Source: Planctomycetaceae bacterium | GTDB lineage: Bacteria > Planctomycetota > Planctomycetia > Planctomycetales > Planctomycetaceae | Assembly: GCA_023258825.1 (NCBI GenBank) | Contig: JALQWE010000045.1 | Span: forward strand, 7,365-14,242 | Direction: 5' to 3' | Length of the DNA stretch: 6,878 bases | Shown: one piece after another, positions 6,641-6,878 of the stretch | Position numbering within the stretch: position 1 is the first letter of the stretch | Layout: each line of letters opens with the position of its first letter | The notes under the pieces: model-generated | The model's input: the letters and a program-made list of their open reading frames with translations, nothing else | The model's database searches: none | What the model was told of the DNA's origin: nothing | Translations under genes and position numbers: made by a program

Positions 6641-6878
6641 ATGACAACGCTGGACATTCTTGTCGTAGCAGCTCATCCGGATGATGCGGAAATCAGCTTA
6701 GGCGGTACGATCGCCGCTTCGATCCGGCAGAATCTGCAGGTCGGAGTCCTCGACCTGACTTCCGGAGAGCCCACACCGCACGGTACGCTGAAACGGCGAG
6801 CTGAAGAAACAGCGCGGGCCACGGAAGTCCTCGGACTCAGTTGGCGCAGAAACCTTGGTCTTCCCAACCGCAGCCTTC
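6641..6878 (+). CDS. bshB1: PIG-L family deacetylase, BshB1-like (partial, cut by window end)
   Basis: Only the first 79 codons are in the window. The family removes N-acetyl groups from sugar amines in the cytoplasm. BshB1 deacetylates GlcNAc-malate in bacillithiol synthesis. The start reads MTTLDILVVAAHPDDAEISLGGT: His12 and Asp15 are the expected zinc ligands and Asp14 the expected general base, at the same positions as in Bacillus cereus BshB. The following parts also fit the BshB1 branch rather than a general PIG-L protein: LDLTSGEPTPHGT (about residues 39-51), RRAEETARATEVLG (54-67) and RNLGLPNRSL (70-79). The third zinc ligand, a His further on, is outside the window. The ribosome binding site is weak (GTGAGAA upstream). 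Whether the host makes bacillithiol cannot be judged without bshA and bshC. Confidence 0.87.
   Translation, partial: MTTLDILVVAAHPDDAEISLGGTIAASIRQNLQVGVLDLTSGEPTPHGTLKRRAEETARATEVLGLSWRRNLGLPNRSL

Overview
The window looks like an ordinary chromosomal stretch from a bacterium of the phylum Planctomycetes. This is inferred from the overall resemblance of the proteins to planctomycete families (xylose isomerase, RraA-like protein, FKBP with signal peptide, short acidic lipoprotein) as I remember them, from the moderately GC-rich sequence, and from loosely packed genes with frequent strand switches. No database search was possible, so the placement is tentative. There are six complete genes and one cut by the right edge. 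I see no mobile element, CRISPR array, tRNA, rRNA or phage gene.

Layout, left to right. (1) 14-1495, minus: NAD(P)-dependent aldehyde dehydrogenase of the ALDH2/ALDH1 class. (2) 1712-2431, minus: exported FKBP-type peptidyl-prolyl isomerase with an N-terminal dimerisation domain, followed by a strong intrinsic terminator at 1627-1668. (3) A gene-free divergent region, 2432-2910. (4) 2911-4224, plus: class II xylose isomerase, xylA. (5) A second intrinsic terminator at 4322-4349, only 29 bases before the next start codon. (6) 4379-5050, plus: RraA/HMG-aldolase-like protein. (7) 5073-6002, minus: tRNA pseudouridine-55 synthase, truB, convergent with the previous gene. (8) 6227-6511, minus: small acidic lipoprotein of unknown function. 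(9) 6641-6878, plus, truncated: PIG-L family deacetylase of the BshB1 (bacillithiol) type.

How the genes fit together. Aldehyde dehydrogenase, xylose isomerase and the RraA-like protein are all carbon-metabolism enzymes. However, they lie on different strands or are separated by terminators, so the sequence does not show a single operon. FKBP (envelope protein folding), truB (tRNA modification) and bshB1 (low-molecular-weight thiol synthesis) are housekeeping genes. The divergent lipoprotein/bshB1 pair shares a 129-base upstream region.

I do not find a convincing undescribed biological system. The items most worth checking are the rraA-like gene starting almost on top of a terminator without a clear ribosome binding site, the uncharacterised lipoprotein, and an altered NAD-phosphate loop in the aldehyde dehydrogenase.
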